From a bacterium (lineage in GTDB: Bacteria > SZUA-182 > SZUA-191): 19,200 nucleotides of DNA. Location of the stretch: NCBI GenBank assembly GCA_003230535.1, contig QIEW01000360.1, forward strand, positions 1-19,200. Direction: 5' to 3'. The notes beneath the pieces are model-generated. The model did not search any database and had not been told where the DNA came from. It saw only the letters and a program-made list of their open reading frames with translations. Below are positions 1 through 7,590 of this stretch, one piece after another. The stretch's first letter is position 1. Every line of letters begins with the position of its first letter. Made by a program: the position numbers and the translations under genes.

Positions 1-1
1 G

Positions 2-256
2 ATGCTGGTCCGGGGATTTTTGCGCCGGATCTTCTATAAATATGTTATTTGGAACTTCCACCCGCTGGCCTTTTTTTACCTAATCGGTCTCTTACTCACC
101 CCGACAGGCGCGGGGTATGGTATCCTTTTGCTCTATCGCCAATTTACCGGAATGGGGGTCACCGGCCCCCAAGCAATTTTATGTGCTCTCCTTCTGATCA
201 TGGGGGTACAGTTCTTGTTATTTGCGATGTTGTTTGACATGGAGGAGAGCAAATGA
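2..256 (+). CDS. Glycosyltransferase family 2, C-terminal end (partial at 5' side)
   Basis: This is the last 84 residues of a gene that begins left of the window. The Met at base 2 is internal, not a start. The fragment has two hydrophobic segments (about residues 22-45 and 57-76) and ends in LLFAMLFDMEESK. That ending, with the upstream basic stretch RGFLRRIFYKY and the FHPLAFFYLIG motif, is typical of the C-terminal membrane anchor of GT2 enzymes of the DPM1/polyprenyl-phosphate type. Such enzymes transfer a sugar from a nucleotide donor to a polyprenyl phosphate on the cytoplasmic face. Two GT39-like enzymes that would use such lipid-linked sugars lie downstream on the same strand, which fits. 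The catalytic domain is outside the window, so the sugar is unknown. Confidence 0.75.
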   Translation: MLVRGFLRRIFYKYVIWNFHPLAFFYLIGLLLTPTGAGYGILLLYRQFTGMGVTGPQAILCALLLIMGVQFLLFAMLFDMEESK

Positions 257-265
257 AAGGTAGCC

Positions 266-355
266 TGTTTACGCATTTTTGGCGGACGGGTTTGCCCTCC
301 ACGCTTGGTCTGTCAACCTCCGGTTAAGGGTGCAGGCTCCTTGTTTGCGTAAACA
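266..355. repeat. 10-bp inverted repeat spanning the GT2-methyltransferase gap
   Basis: TGTTTACGCA at 266-275 is the exact reverse complement of TGCGTAAACA at 346-355. The pair starts just after the GT2 stop codon and ends in the leader of the methyltransferase gene. The same 10-mer recurs at 1201-1210 before the next gene. It could be the ends of a small inserted segment or a regulator site; 70 bases separate the arms, so a simple hairpin terminator is unlikely. Confidence 0.45.
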
Positions 356-390
356 TCAACTATTATGAAAGGGAGACCGCTCTGGTGAAA
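342..390 (+). repeat. Duplicated 49-bp leader, copy 1 (with 7-codon upstream ORF)
   Basis: These 49 bases match 1197-1245 at 46 positions and run through the GTG start codon of the methyltransferase. Similarity stops right after the first codons. Inside is a 7-codon ORF (365-388, MKGRPLW) whose TGA overlaps the GTG start as GTGA, and a GGGAG Shine-Dalgarno-like stretch about 9 bases before the GTG. The same arrangement is present in the second copy, so both downstream genes carry the same initiation signal. Confidence 0.7.
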
Positions 391-1038
391 ATAAAATGGG
401 CTGCTACCGGCGTTCATGAAAATGTAATAAAGCTGCTTGAAGAGGGAAAAAGAGGGAAACTACTGGATATCGGTTGTGGTAGAGGGGAATTGTCGGTTGC
501 CTTGAAAAACAGTGGGTTTGACGTTTCTTCCTGTGACATATTACCTGATGTGTTTGAGCCTGCCGATATTCCTTTTAAAGTAGTGGATCTAAAAGATGGA
601 ATTGGCTATCCTGATGGGTGTTTCGACTTTGCCATAGCGGTGGAAGTTATTGAACATCTTGAAAACATATTCTTTTTTATCCAGGAGCTATCCCGGATTT
701 TAAAAAGGGGCGGAAAAGCCATTATCTCCACCCCTAATAATGAACATATTCAAGCTAAACTATTCTATCTTTTTTCCGGCCGGTTTCCCGGTTTTAGAAG
801 AGTAAACTTCGAGTTCACGCATATAAATCCGATATATTTCCATTACTTGCCTTTGATTATTGGTAAAAATAATTTGCAACTTGAGCAAATTATTTATAAT
901 CGCGGGTTTATTTATTTGTTTCCTCAAAAGTTAGATAAATCAGCAGAATCAATCCCGGAAAATGGAATAACTATCCCTTTCAGAAACAAGTCTTGGGGTC
1001 AAGTTGCCATTATAAAAATGGTTAAGTTGGGCGAATAG
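385..1038 (+). CDS. Class I SAM-dependent methyltransferase
   Basis: A 217-residue Rossmann-fold methyltransferase. Motif I is LLDIGCGRGE (residues 26-35), the acidic SAM-ribose position follows at SCDI (about 49-52), and the post-motif VEVIEHLEN (about 87-95) and LKRGGKAIISTPN (about 106-118) are typical of the Methyltransf_11/UbiG-like group. There are no membrane segments. The GTG start at 385 is preceded by GGGAG and overlaps the stop of a 7-codon upstream ORF. Its position between a GT2 and a GT39 gene suggests a sugar, polyprenyl-lipid or glycan substrate, but this is inference. The gene looks more AT-rich than uvrB downstream, and it is bracketed by two copies of a 49-bp leader, which suggests it was inserted into a pre-existing glycosyltransferase cluster. 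The true substrate cannot be read from sequence. Confidence 0.8.
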   Translation: MKIKWAATGVHENVIKLLEEGKRGKLLDIGCGRGELSVALKNSGFDVSSCDILPDVFEPADIPFKVVDLKDGIGYPDGCFDFAIAVEVIEHLENIFFFIQELSRILKRGGKAIISTPNNEHIQAKLFYLFSGRFPGFRRVNFEFTHINPIYFHYLPLIIGKNNLQLEQIIYNRGFIYLFPQKLDKSAESIPENGITIPFRNKSWGQVAIIKMVKLGE

Positions 1039-1097
1039 ACATTTTCAATCTACCTTGGCCCCCTTATCCATATCTTCCGCATTGCACTAATAATAAG

Positions 1098-1124
1098 AAA
1101 GCTTTTACTGCGACCAAAAGCTTT
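1098..1124. repeat. 9-bp perfect inverted repeat after the methyltransferase gene
   Basis: AAAGCTTTT (1098-1106) pairs with AAAAGCTTT (1116-1124) around a 9-base loop, about 60 bases after the methyltransferase stop codon. It is AT-rich and has no immediate T-tract, so it is at best a weak terminator. A further GC-rich stem (CCCCG/CGGGG, about 1165-1185) lies between it and the next gene. Confidence 0.35.
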
Positions 1125-1196
1125 ACACCCTATTAACACAGTTTTTTAAAAGGATGCCATTCATCCCCGCAACATAGCTACGGGGGTATTCAGGCA

Positions 1197-1245
1197 TGTT
1201 TGCGTAAACACCAACTATTATGAAAGTGAGACCGCTCAGGTGAAA
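1197..1245 (+). repeat. Duplicated 49-bp leader, copy 2 (with 7-codon upstream ORF)
   Basis: Second copy of the 342-390 leader, differing at three positions. It holds the corresponding 7-codon ORF (1220-1243, MKVRPLR), whose TGA again overlaps the GTG start of the following gene, and GTGAG as a Shine-Dalgarno candidate. The stretch just upstream also keeps CAGGC in both copies. Confidence 0.7.
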
Positions 1246-2994
1246 ACCAGGCTCCTGACCAGAGAGTTAGCTGTTCTCCTCTTTATAACTGCCTTCTTTA
1301 TCTCCTTTAGCCTCCCGATTATTACCAAGGGTACCGACAGCTGGAGGATGGTGACTGTGTTCTCCTCGGATGAAAGTACTATCATGGATCTGGTTGAGAA
1401 TATATTTGCAAGAAAACACCTCTATCTGGCAGGATTACGCCGTTATAGGGAAGGTAACTACGATTACGGCATGACCTACTATTGGCCAATCTTATTCGGC
1501 ATTTGGCTTTATCGGATACTAACCACAAATCCTCTCTCAGGGCAACTGATAATCACCACCGCCAGGTTATGGAGTGTGGTGGCGGGAATTATTTCAGCCT
1601 GGTTTCTGTATCTTCTGGCTAAGGAGTTATATGATTATAAGGTGGGACTCCTAGCTTGCGTTCTGTTGCTCAGCACGCCTGAGTTCTTGGTGTGGTCTAC
1701 TATGGCACATCCGGATATCCCTCAGATCCTTCTCATGGAGATTTGTATTCTATATTGTGTGTTTATGGTGAAAAACTATCAGCGGAAGCATGTGATCTGG
1801 GCAGCGGCCGCCGCCGGTTTGGCTTTTGGGACCAAATACTCGGGGCTGATGCTTATTCCCATAATCTGGCTGGCTCAAATAATTGGGTTACTGAGATTAA
1901 AAGGACCGGAAGCAAGGTTGGAATTGAAGCGGCAACTATTCCTCAGTACGGTCATATTTTCCGTGGCCTTTGCAGTGACAAATCCATATTTCTTTATTAC
2001 GCCGAAGATGTATCTGGGAGCGATACACCGACAAAGTGTCCGGTCGAGCTTCGGCCATCTCTTCAAGGGAGAAGGAGGCTGGTATCTGTGGCTGCCGGTA
2101 TTGTATTCCGATCATCTCCTTAGCAAGGGCGGGGGAATCTTGTTCCTGTTATCATTGGGACTTCTTACCCCTTGTGTTTTAAAAAAGCTAGCAGAAAACC
2201 GCCTGAATTCCGGTTTGGATAAAAAAAAACGTCCCAACCGCCTACAAATAGAAGAAGGGGCCGGGACTGAGAATAAGACACTACAATTACAGGACAAACT
2301 TCGACAAAAGTTCATTAACTTAAGCCGGTTTTTGGTTGATCTTCCCCCTGTCATCATTCCATTGTGTTGGATCTTTCTCTACGGCGGCTTTCTTTTCTTT
2401 CGAGTGGTCGTTAGAGAATTCAGATATATCCTTCCGATAATTCCTTTTATGCTAATCTTTGCCTCACGGGCCGCCTGGTATTTTATCTCTGGGGCGGGTT
2501 ACTCTGGAATTAGGCGTCATTTAATTGGAGTGACGGGCATTGTTCTGATAATAGCGGCTGTCTGGCCCCGGACGGTGACGGCCTATAAATATTATAATAA
2601 CAGCTTGAATAAATTAGAAAATAATGTTTACATTGAAGCGGGCGAGTGGGTGGCGGCCAATTTCCCGCCTGATACCAAGGTAATCGCCGATTTTTATAGC
2701 TATGTCCCTCCTAAAATAAAAAAGATGAATATCAAACATTTTTACCATGAGTGGCGGGTAAAAAAAATTAACCCGGATTTAATTATCATCAATGATAAAA
2801 CTTCCGGTACATACATTAACCTGACTAAAGCCAAAGCCGACCAGTCGAGGTACCCCGAGGATTTCTACTTGGCCAGTCTGTTCTACGGTAAACTGCAACG
2901 AGAAGAATTAGGGTATAAGCTGATTAAAGACTTTGGCAAAGTAAAAATTTACGCCAGGGAGGGGATAGAACCACTATCTCCGGATTATCCATAA
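1240..2994 (+). CDS. GT39/ArnT-like polytopic glycosyltransferase
   Basis: A 584-residue membrane protein with roughly ten or more hydrophobic segments, the architecture of GT-C enzymes in the PMT/ArnT (GT39) superfamily. The first segment (about residues 11-30) is followed by a long loop holding TDSW and SSDEST (about 32-47), the place where GT-C enzymes carry catalytic acidic residues. The MAHPDIPQ segment and the SRAAWYF region near 400 also fit. A charged loop of about 45 residues (about 315-360) interrupts the helices, and a soluble C-terminal domain (about 465-584) contains DTKVIADFYSYVPP. These enzymes move a sugar from a polyprenyl-phosphate donor to a lipid or protein acceptor outside the cytoplasm. 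The GTG start is shared with the duplicated leader. The last codons and TAA stop lie inside repeat element copy 1. Acceptor unknown. Confidence 0.75.
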   Translation: MKTRLLTRELAVLLFITAFFISFSLPIITKGTDSWRMVTVFSSDESTIMDLVENIFARKHLYLAGLRRYREGNYDYGMTYYWPILFGIWLYRILTTNPLSGQLIITTARLWSVVAGIISAWFLYLLAKELYDYKVGLLACVLLLSTPEFLVWSTMAHPDIPQILLMEICILYCVFMVKNYQRKHVIWAAAAAGLAFGTKYSGLMLIPIIWLAQIIGLLRLKGPEARLELKRQLFLSTVIFSVAFAVTNPYFFITPKMYLGAIHRQSVRSSFGHLFKGEGGWYLWLPVLYSDHLLSKGGGILFLLSLGLLTPCVLKKLAENRLNSGLDKKKRPNRLQIEEGAGTENKTLQLQDKLRQKFINLSRFLVDLPPVIIPLCWIFLYGGFLFFRVVVREFRYILPIIPFMLIFASRAAWYFISGAGYSGIRRHLIGVTGIVLIIAAVWPRTVTAYKYYNNSLNKLENNVYIEAGEWVAANFPPDTKVIADFYSYVPPKIKKMNIKHFYHEWRVKKINPDLIIINDKTSGTYINLTKAKADQSRYPEDFYLASLFYGKLQREELGYKLIKDFGKVKIYAREGIEPLSPDYP

Positions 2995-3136
2995 ATCTAC
3001 GGTAAACATAGATGATGTTATTTGAATACAGCTACTTATAGAATAACGGTCAAAAACAAAAACAAATCATCATCGAAAACTTCCGCTATGGAAGCGACCA
3101 ACGGGAGCTTGTTATAAGTCCCGAATTATTTGGGTA
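2979..3136 (+). repeat. Dispersed ~160-bp structured repeat (family 1), copy 1
   Basis: This element recurs at 11749-11914 and 18185-18350 in the same orientation. It begins CCGGATTAT and ends CCCGAATTATTTGGG. The left end overlaps the final codons and stop (2992-2994) of the GT39 gene, and the right end lies about 56 bases before the uvrB start. Conserved internal stems are AACAT/ATGTT (3005-3009 with 3015-3019), CGCT/AGCG around ATGGA (3084-3096), CTTCCG/CGGGAG, and the CCCGAAT/ATTTGGG end palindrome. No ORF of its own is evident. It may be a MITE-like element or a structured RNA. Confidence 0.75.
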
Positions 3137-3192
3137 TCAAAGGCGGGTCCGCTAAAAGTGGGGACGGCAAAAGATTAGGGGGGGGAGAGAAC

Positions 3193-5196
3193 ATGTCTGG
3201 TTTTATACTTGAGTCGGAGTTCTCCCCGCGCGGGGATCAAGTTCAGGCCATCAGGAAGTTAACCCGGAATTTGCAGTCAGGGATAAAGCATCAGGTTCTT
3301 TTAGGAGTTACCGGTTCCGGTAAGACCTATAATATGGCTTGTGTGATTGAGAACGTACAGCGTCCCACCCTGGTGATTGTACATAATAAGACGCTGGCTG
3401 CGCAGCTCTATCATGAGTTTAGGCATTTTTTCCCCCATAATGCGGTAGAGTACTTTGTGAGCTTTTATGATTACTACCAGCCGGAAGCTTATATCCCCCA
3501 AAGTGATACTTACATTGAAAAAGACGCTTATATCAACCAAGAGATAGAGCGCCTGCGGCTTTCGGCTACCCGGTCGGTGATCGAGCGCCGGGATGTCATA
3601 GTGGTGGCCTCGGTCTCTTGCATTTACGGTATCGGTTCCCCTGAAGATTTCCAGGATATGACCTTGCGGCTCTTCTGCGGCGGACTGATGCACCGGGAAG
3701 AAATACTCCGGAAGCTGGTGGATATTCAATATACCCGCAATGACTTTGACTTTGTCCGCGGCACATTCAGGGTGCGCGGCGACGTTGTGGAAGTGTTTCC
3801 TGCCTATGAGGAACGGGCGGTTCGTATTGAGTTATTCGGAGATGAAGTTGAGCGGATATCCTGGATCGATCCGTTGCGTGGAAAAGTCTTAGGTCGGATA
3901 GAAAAGGTGATGATCTATCCCGCCAAGCATTTCACCATCCCGGAAGATAAGCGTCTCCGGGCGATAAAAAGTATTCGAGAGGAACTGGGTGAACGCTTGG
4001 GTGATCTGCGACGCCAAGGCAACCTGCTGGAGGCCCAGAGGTTGGAGCAGCGGACATTATTTGATCTGGAAATGATCCAGGAGATCGGCTACTGTCAAGG
4101 AATAGAGAATTACTCGCGGCATTTGTCCGGCCGCAAACCGGGAGAACCACCCTATACCTTGCTGGATTACCTGCCCTCCGATACTCTGGTAATCATTGAT
4201 GAGAGCCATGTGACTTTGCCTCAGTTCAGAGGAATGTATAACGGGGATCGCTCTCGTAAGAGGAGCCTGGTAGAGTACGGTTTCCGGCTCCTGTCCGCTT
4301 ATGATAACCGGCCGCTGACTTTTTCGGAGTTCTCCTCCTCTCTGAATCAGGCGCTCTATGTTTCGGCCACCCCTGCTTCCTATGAGCAGAAGCTGGCCCA
4401 AGGGCATGTAGTGGAACAAATTATCAGGCCCACGGGGCTGATGGACCCCGAGGTCTCTGTCCGGCCCGCCGCAAACCAGGTAGATGATCTGTTAGGCGAG
4501 ATAAAAGCTCGGGTCGCCAAAAATCAGCGGGTGCTGGTAACCACGCTTACCAAGAGGATGGCCGAGGATCTCACTGATTATTATCATAACCTGGACATCT
4601 CGGTACGCTATCTCCATTCTGAGATTAATACTTTAGAGCGGGTGCGGATTATTCGAGACTTGCGGCTAGGAAAATTCGATGTGCTGGTGGGGGTAAACCT
4701 ACTAAGGGAAGGCTTGGATTTGCCTGAGGTGGCTCTGGTGGCTATTATGGATGCTGATAAAGAGGGGTTCCTCCGCTCTACCGGGGCGCTTATCCAAACT
4801 ATGGGCCGGGCGGCGCGGAACGTGGACGGCGAGGTATTGCTGTATGCAGATACCATCACCGGATCGATGCGGGCGGCTATCTCAGAGACTGACCGGCGGC
4901 GTAAAATTCAGGCCCAATATAACCAACAGCATAATATTACTCCCACTTCTATCAAGAAAGCGATTGAGGGGGATTTGGGCCGTCTGTGCGAGGTTGATTA
5001 CTCTACGGTTCCCATGGGAATAAAAGAATTAGCAGAATACGAGGCGTTATCTGTCGCTGCCTTGGAGCGGGAGATGAAAAAAGCCGCCAAGCTGCTGGAA
5101 TTTGAACAGGCGGCAGAGCTTAGAGATCTCATTGCCATACGGAAAAAAGGTTTTAAACCAAAACAAACCGACCGCGGCAATGGCGCGGCAGCATAG
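3193..5196 (+). CDS. uvrB: Excinuclease ABC subunit B
   Basis: UvrB, the damage-verifying helicase-like subunit of nucleotide excision repair, which works with UvrA and UvrC in the cytoplasm. The 667-residue length is normal. Walker A is GVTGSGKT (38-45), followed by the [18 protein letters not shown] beta-hairpin region that grips DNA. DESH (336-339) is the helicase motif II, GRAARN is motif VI, and the C-terminal [20 protein letters not shown] is the UVR coiled coil that contacts UvrC. The ATG at 3193 was chosen because it follows a strong GGGGGAG site at 7-8 bases and gives the usual N-terminus ([11 protein letters not shown]). A longer reading from a TTG at 3130 would begin inside the upstream repeat. 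No uvrA or uvrC is nearby. Confidence 0.97.
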   Translation: MSGFILESEFSPRGDQVQAIRKLTRNLQSGIKHQVLLGVTGSGKTYNMACVIENVQRPTLVIVHNKTLAAQLYHEFRHFFPHNAVEYFVSFYDYYQPEAYIPQSDTYIEKDAYINQEIERLRLSATRSVIERRDVIVVASVSCIYGIGSPEDFQDMTLRLFCGGLMHREEILRKLVDIQYTRNDFDFVRGTFRVRGDVVEVFPAYEERAVRIELFGDEVERISWIDPLRGKVLGRIEKVMIYPAKHFTIPEDKRLRAIKSIREELGERLGDLRRQGNLLEAQRLEQRTLFDLEMIQEIGYCQGIENYSRHLSGRKPGEPPYTLLDYLPSDTLVIIDESHVTLPQFRGMYNGDRSRKRSLVEYGFRLLSAYDNRPLTFSEFSSSLNQALYVSATPASYEQKLAQGHVVEQIIRPTGLMDPEVSVRPAANQVDDLLGEIKARVAKNQRVLVTTLTKRMAEDLTDYYHNLDISVRYLHSEINTLERVRIIRDLRLGKFDVLVGVNLLREGLDLPEVALVAIMDADKEGFLRSTGALIQTMGRAARNVDGEVLLYADTITGSMRAAISETDRRRKIQAQYNQQHNITPTSIKKAIEGDLGRLCEVDYSTVPMGIKELAEYEALSVAALEREMKKAAKLLEFEQAAELRDLIAIRKKGFKPKQTDRGNGAAA

Positions 5197-5321
5197 CGAC
5201 TGCAACCTATCGTCACTGATAGCTTCTACCTTGCGATTGTAATTCCAAAACTGTTCCCTCGGTCCAGGTAGTGGTTATTTCTATATGAAGCTCTCCTGGA
5301 GGATAATTTAGAGGTTTTAAA

Positions 5322-6884
5322 ATGTCATTTGATCCCAAGAAGTTTAAGATAATTTTAATTCTAGCGCTCTGCTTGGCCATAAAATTCTATCTTGCCTTTA
5401 ATACTTCTTTTCCTGTTATCTCAGACTTTAATATGGCCAAAGGTATTCTTTCAGGTCAGGGTTTCGGTCAGTCCACCGCCCGAGGTCCTATTGTCCCTAT
5501 GTTTTATGCTCTGACAGGGTGGTTAACAGGAGGATTGAATATAGAACAGACCCTCAATATTAAATTAGCCCAGGCTATCTTAAGCACATTGGGTATATTC
5601 TGTATTTATCTTATCGGTAAAACCATTGCATCAGAGAGGGTTGGGTTGATAGCGGCGGCTATAACCGGATTGTATCTCCCATTAAGTTATGCTGATACTC
5701 TACTGCTTTCCGAATCAGTAACTGCTAATATCTTGATTTTCTTTGCCTTGTTCATGGTTTACTACTTTAGTACTGAAAGAACCCTATTTTTAATTATAGG
5801 AGGGTTCTTCCTAGGTTTGGCTACTCTTGCCAAACCCACTACTCTGCTGTTAGTGTTTTTCCTGTTTCCTTGCTTTGCCTATCATAAGGGGAAAAAAGGC
5901 GCCAAGAGATGGGGCTTATTCTGTCTGGTCTTTTTGATTTCTATCATGCCTTGGGTTGTTCGTAACTATACAATAAAAAAAACCATCATACCTATAACCT
6001 CCACTCGGGGGACTACCGGGATTCCCTTTTGGGCTGGCCACTTCTTACCAAATAGGGGGATTTCCAGAGGTCCTACTGATCCTCTGTTTCCTGTCCAGAC
6101 TGATGCCAGCCAACTGATACGGATATCTTTCTTCAATATAAAGAATAATATTTTAAATCAACCAATTGAATATGCAGAACTATTATGGAGAAAAGTTCAC
6201 TATTTATGGGATATGCCTTATAATAACCCATTAAGTGATTGCTTATTTCATCCTGTGTTAGGTATAAGACTTTATCATACCCTGCTGATAGCTCTCCTTA
6301 TAGTAGGTTGTATATTGACCGCTAACCGGAACCGCTACTATCTTTTCCTTCACTTAATTTTGCTTTATTATACCTTGTTTCATGTGGGAGTATACGCTAT
6401 TTCCAGGTTTGCCATGGTAGTTATTCCCTTATGTATTCTGATAGCTGCCAGTGTTTTTAAGTTTCCTGATCATGTTCCCCCGGAGGGCCGAAGAAAATTC
6501 ATAAATGACACTATTTTACTTTTTGGGTTAACGCTGATAGCCTTGGGGCTGCCTCTGTATCAGTCCCGAATTATGCCGACGGTGGGTTGGAATAATGAAA
6601 ATTCTTTTTTGGGTGTGACCTATATTTTTCAAGCGTTTCAGCTGTTCTTTTTGTTAAAGTATACTAAAAGCTATGCTTCTTTTAGGTATTCCAGGTGTTT
6701 ATCATATATAAAGGGAGCTACTATAATCATTGCGGTAGGTTACTTTCTATCCTTCAACTATTTGCGGGACGAATATTTTACCTCACCCGACTTGTATATG
6801 CCCTCCCGGCATATTTCTCCCGGGCCTACCGCCACCGGTCATGTGGATTTTATAAGTAGCGGACCTTGGTATCCGGAAGAATAG
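5322..6884 (+). CDS. GT39-like polytopic glycosyltransferase (second)
   Basis: A 520-residue protein with about 11-13 hydrophobic segments. After the first segment (about 9-26) comes FPVISDFNMAKGILSGQGFG (about 30-50), matching the usual GT39/PMT_2 first-loop pattern with a catalytic-type Asp in SDF, followed by ARGPIVPMFYALTG. The FLGLATLAKPTTLLLVFF segment (about 168-185) is also characteristic of this superfamily. It probably transfers a sugar from a polyprenyl-phosphate carrier outside the cytoplasm. ATG 5322 is preceded by AGAGG at about 8 bases. It is not closely similar to the GT39-like protein at 1240-2994, so the two likely have different acceptors or sugars. It is separated from that gene by uvrB; the order suggests a glycosylation cluster interrupted by a repair gene. 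Specificity unknown. Confidence 0.75.
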   Translation: MSFDPKKFKIILILALCLAIKFYLAFNTSFPVISDFNMAKGILSGQGFGQSTARGPIVPMFYALTGWLTGGLNIEQTLNIKLAQAILSTLGIFCIYLIGKTIASERVGLIAAAITGLYLPLSYADTLLLSESVTANILIFFALFMVYYFSTERTLFLIIGGFFLGLATLAKPTTLLLVFFLFPCFAYHKGKKGAKRWGLFCLVFLISIMPWVVRNYTIKKTIIPITSTRGTTGIPFWAGHFLPNRGISRGPTDPLFPVQTDASQLIRISFFNIKNNILNQPIEYAELLWRKVHYLWDMPYNNPLSDCLFHPVLGIRLYHTLLIALLIVGCILTANRNRYYLFLHLILLYYTLFHVGVYAISRFAMVVIPLCILIAASVFKFPDHVPPEGRRKFINDTILLFGLTLIALGLPLYQSRIMPTVGWNNENSFLGVTYIFQAFQLFFLLKYTKSYASFRYSRCLSYIKGATIIIAVGYFLSFNYLRDEYFTSPDLYMPSRHISPGPTATGHVDFISSGPWYPEE

Positions 6885-6930
6885 ATTTAGTTAGTTGCCA
6901 ATCAATGAACCGTATTAATACACTAATTTC

Positions 6931-6957
6931 TTGAATTTAGATTCAGAAGGCTATAAT
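6931..6957 (+). promoter_or_regulatory. Candidate sigma-70-type promoter for the cNMP-binding gene
   Basis: A perfect TATAAT lies at 6952-6957, with TTGAAT at 6931-6936 (15-base spacer; CTTGAA shifted by one gives 16). It sits about 85 bases before the ATG at 7042 in an AT-rich gap after the GT39-like gene. The -10 match is perfect but the spacing is short, so this is a plausible but unproven promoter. Confidence 0.45.
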
Positions 6958-7041
6958 ATATACAAGAAAATTGGGTTTAGGTTTTCTAAGAGGCAACCTT
7001 TGTGAATATGATATCAATATGCCCCACATGAGGAGGAAATT

Positions 7042-7512
7042 ATGGACGACGTCAAGGTAATAAGGAGACTGAGGAAAATAATATTATTTAGAGAGATGAG
7101 CGATGAGGAGTTAATGGTCATCGCCAAAATAGCCAATAAAAAGAAGTATAGGATTGGAGATGCCATTTGTAATTATGGCGAAAGCGGGGGCACCCTATAC
7201 TTAATTGATAAAGGATCGGTCCAGATTTCTATTCCCATCATGAGGTTTGATAGTAAGGAAGAGTCGGTCTCTATCTTAAGAGAGGGCGATTGTTTTGGGG
7301 AACTTTCTTTCTTTGATGGGAAATCACACTCCGCTGGAGCTACGGCCACGGAAGATACAGTGTTATTAGAAATCAACCATGAGGATTATGACCGGATCAT
7401 TAAGGAGAATCTGGTTGTGGGCTTCGAGATGCAGAAAAAGATTATTTTGAAGGTGATTAACATTGTGAGAGAGATGAATACCCGGTATTCTTATCGGCCA
7501 TTTATCGAGTAA
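7042..7512 (+). CDS. Stand-alone cyclic-nucleotide-binding domain protein
   Basis: A 156-residue protein made of one cNMP-binding beta-barrel (about residues 8-120) and a C-terminal helix. There is no helix-turn-helix, so it is not a full CRP/FNR regulator. The phosphate-binding cassette is FGELSFFDGKSHSAGA (85-100). The Gly-Glu pair that holds the ribose is present, but the Arg that normally binds the cyclic phosphate is His96. Ligand binding may therefore be weakened or altered. The start is well supported by AGGAGG about 6 bases before the ATG. A candidate promoter lies in the gap upstream, so it is probably a separate transcript from the GT39-like gene. It may be a regulatory subunit acting through protein contacts; partner unknown. 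Confidence 0.85.
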   Translation: MDDVKVIRRLRKIILFREMSDEELMVIAKIANKKKYRIGDAICNYGESGGTLYLIDKGSVQISIPIMRFDSKEESVSILREGDCFGELSFFDGKSHSAGATATEDTVLLEINHEDYDRIIKENLVVGFEMQKKIILKVINIVREMNTRYSYRPFIE

Positions 7513-7590
7513 TACACAACTTAACTTAGTGGATCACGGCTCAAGTCCGGCAATAACATCCAGCAGTCGATGTCTTCCCCAGTGGGACAG

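Noticed and set aside
3130-3192. Upstream TTG start extending uvrB by 21 residues
   Set aside because: The extension starts inside the repeat element, lacks a ribosome site, and the ATG at 3193 has a strong one and the normal UvrB N-terminus.
7513-7590. Bidirectional terminator between the convergent cNMP and HEAT genes
   Set aside because: No GC-rich stem followed by a T-tract was found in the 78-base gap.
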